This document shows, one piece after another, positions 63,144 through 64,000 of a DNA stretch of 64,000 nt; position 1 is the first letter of the stretch, and each line of letters begins with the position of its first letter. The position numbers and the translations under genes are program-made. The notes beneath the pieces were generated by a model that saw nothing but the letters and a program-made list of their open reading frames with translations, made no database searches and was not told the origin of the DNA. This DNA comes from Candidatus Nanopelagicaceae bacterium (GTDB lineage: Bacteria > Actinomycetota > Actinomycetes > Nanopelagicales > Nanopelagicaceae), in assembly GCA_018883365.1 (NCBI GenBank), contig VEQF01000004.1:1-64000 (forward strand), written 5' to 3'.

Positions 63144-64000
63144 ATGCAGGAAAAGCCTAAAGTTGTTGCCCTTGGTGGTGGGCACGGTTTAGCAGCCACA
63201 TTAAATGCTTTAAGGCTGATAACTCCTAACCTAACCGCGATTGTCACCGTTGCAGACAATGGTGGATCAAGCGGAAGATTGCGGGACGAGTTTGATTCTC
63301 TGCCGCCCGGTGATTTGAGAATGGCGTTAGCTGCGTTATGTGCCAATGATGAGTGGGGTAGAAGCTGGGCAGAAATAATGCAATACCGATTTACCTCCGA
63401 AGGTCCTCTGAATGGACATGCACTTGGAAATCTTCTACTGACCGCACTTTGGGATCGTGATGAAGATCCGGTAGCAGGGCTAGATAAAGTGGGTGCGCTA
63501 TTAAAAGTTGTTGGAAGAGTTTTACCAATGGCGCTTCAGCCTCTAGATATCGAAGGCGTATTCAAAAGTTGGGATGGCACCCATGTTGTAAGAGGTCAGA
63601 AAGAGGTGGCGATTAGTAAAGGATCACTGGAGGATCTCAGACTTATTCCTAGTGATGCGACTCCGACCAGTGAAGGTTTGCAAGCGCTAGCTGATGCAGA
63701 TTTCATAACAATCGGGCCGGGATCTTGGTTCTCAAGTGTTTTGCCACATGTTCTGGTCAAACGCCAACTTGCCGCAATAGAGCAATCAAAAGCAAAGAGA
63801 ATTTTGGTACTTAACTTAGATGCAACCATCAATCATTCTGGTGATGAATTTGCAGGCAGTTCACCGGCGGAGCATCTACGGGTTCTGCAGCGATTTGCCC
63901 CTAATTTAAGGTGCGATATCGCTTTGATTGATGAGTCTATTGCAGCCCAAGCCACAGTTTTGCCGGAGCTAGAAAAATTAGTCCAGGACATGGGGGGAAA
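63144..64000 (+). CDS. yvcK: YvcK/CofD-like protein (cut by window end)
   Basis: The frame is open to the last base, so about 285 residues of an expected 310-340 are present. YvcK binds UDP-GlcNAc in Gram-positives and is needed for growth on gluconeogenic carbon and for cell shape, with links to peptidoglycan precursor supply. Visible motifs are VVALGGGHGLAATL at the N-terminus, VTVADNGGSSGRLR, LPPGDLRMAL, LNGHALGNLLLTAL and FITIGPGSWFSSVLP, all typical of the family. It starts 7 nt after rapZ. whiA would be expected just past the window. Confidence 0.94.
   Translation, partial: MQEKPKVVALGGGHGLAATLNALRLITPNLTAIVTVADNGGSSGRLRDEFDSLPPGDLRMALAALCANDEWGRSWAEIMQYRFTSEGPLNGHALGNLLLTALWDRDEDPVAGLDKVGALLKVVGRVLPMALQPLDIEGVFKSWDGTHVVRGQKEVAISKGSLEDLRLIPSDATPTSEGLQALADADFITIGPGSWFSSVLPHVLVKRQLAAIEQSKAKRILVLNLDATINHSGDEFAGSSPAEHLRVLQRFAPNLRCDIALIDESIAAQATVLPELEKLVQDMGG

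Overview
The window looks like a chromosomal segment of a genome-streamlined, low-GC actinobacterium. Gene content and order are actinobacterial: a dcw cluster running through ftsZ, pgeF, yggS, sepF and yggT into ileS, then a DksA-like gene, lspA, rluD, dnaE, his and trp genes, lgt, gltBD, pyk, an ANTAR response regulator, a liv transporter, polA, rpsA, coaE, uvrBAC and rapZ-yvcK. Other actinobacterial marks are a PriA-type HisA, SepF, an ANTAR regulator and a T-box placed to act on translation of ileS. Base composition is moderate (mid-40s % G+C by eye), intergenic gaps are tiny and many genes overlap by 4 nt. This fits freshwater planktonic lineages such as Nanopelagicales/acI, but that placement is inference. 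I find 53 protein genes (51 on +, 2 on -; one cut at each edge) and one tRNA. I see no insertion sequence, prophage, CRISPR array or rRNA.

Layout. 1-9880: peptidoglycan precursor and division genes murE'-murF-mraY-murD-ftsW-murG-murC-ftsQ-ftsZ. 9887-12023: pgeF, yggS, sepF, yggT. 12048-14104: kynureninase and tryptophan 2,3-dioxygenase, lying where divIVA normally sits. 14101-17256 (-): a type-2-like isoleucyl-tRNA synthetase with a swapped HIGH motif, preceded by a T-box riboswitch. 17583-23425: H1-like/DksA fusion, lspA, rluD, dnaE. 23480-33379: hisDCBH-priA-hisFI joined directly to trpECBA. 33391-35676: membrane thioredoxin-fold protein, lgt, VIT-family protein. 35803-43277: gltBD and pyk. 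43305-43972: an unusual tRNA-Leu(CAA) and, one base after it, a PdtaR-like ANTAR regulator. 44075-50112: two tandem leucine-type binding proteins and livHMGF. 50113-53144: divergent thioesterase (-) and polA (+). 53353-64000: rpsA, coaE, uvrB-uvrA-uvrC, rapZ and the start of yvcK.

How the parts fit. Precursor ligases and flippase/polymerase genes make and export lipid II, and FtsQ/FtsZ/SepF place its use at the septum. LspA and Lgt, in separate parts of the window, are two steps of lipoprotein maturation. The his and trp genes share PriA, which probably supplies the missing TrpF step. KynA/KynU could degrade tryptophan toward anthranilate. GltBD supplies glutamate, and the liv system imports branched-chain amino acids.

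Regulation. Many first genes have a TANNNT -10 hexamer ending only 6-9 nt before the start codon, which predicts widespread leaderless mRNA. Genes with real leaders stand out: ftsZ (dyad over the -35), rpsA (about 130 nt leader), ileS (T-box), and the second liv binding protein (four dyads upstream). The observations I rate highest are the tRNA-Leu(CAA) lacking a long variable arm, the tRNA/ANTAR-regulator junction, the GXHH IleRS with its T-box, the loss of divIVA beside kynU-kynA, the histone-tailed DksA protein, and the patchwork-identical binding-protein pair.
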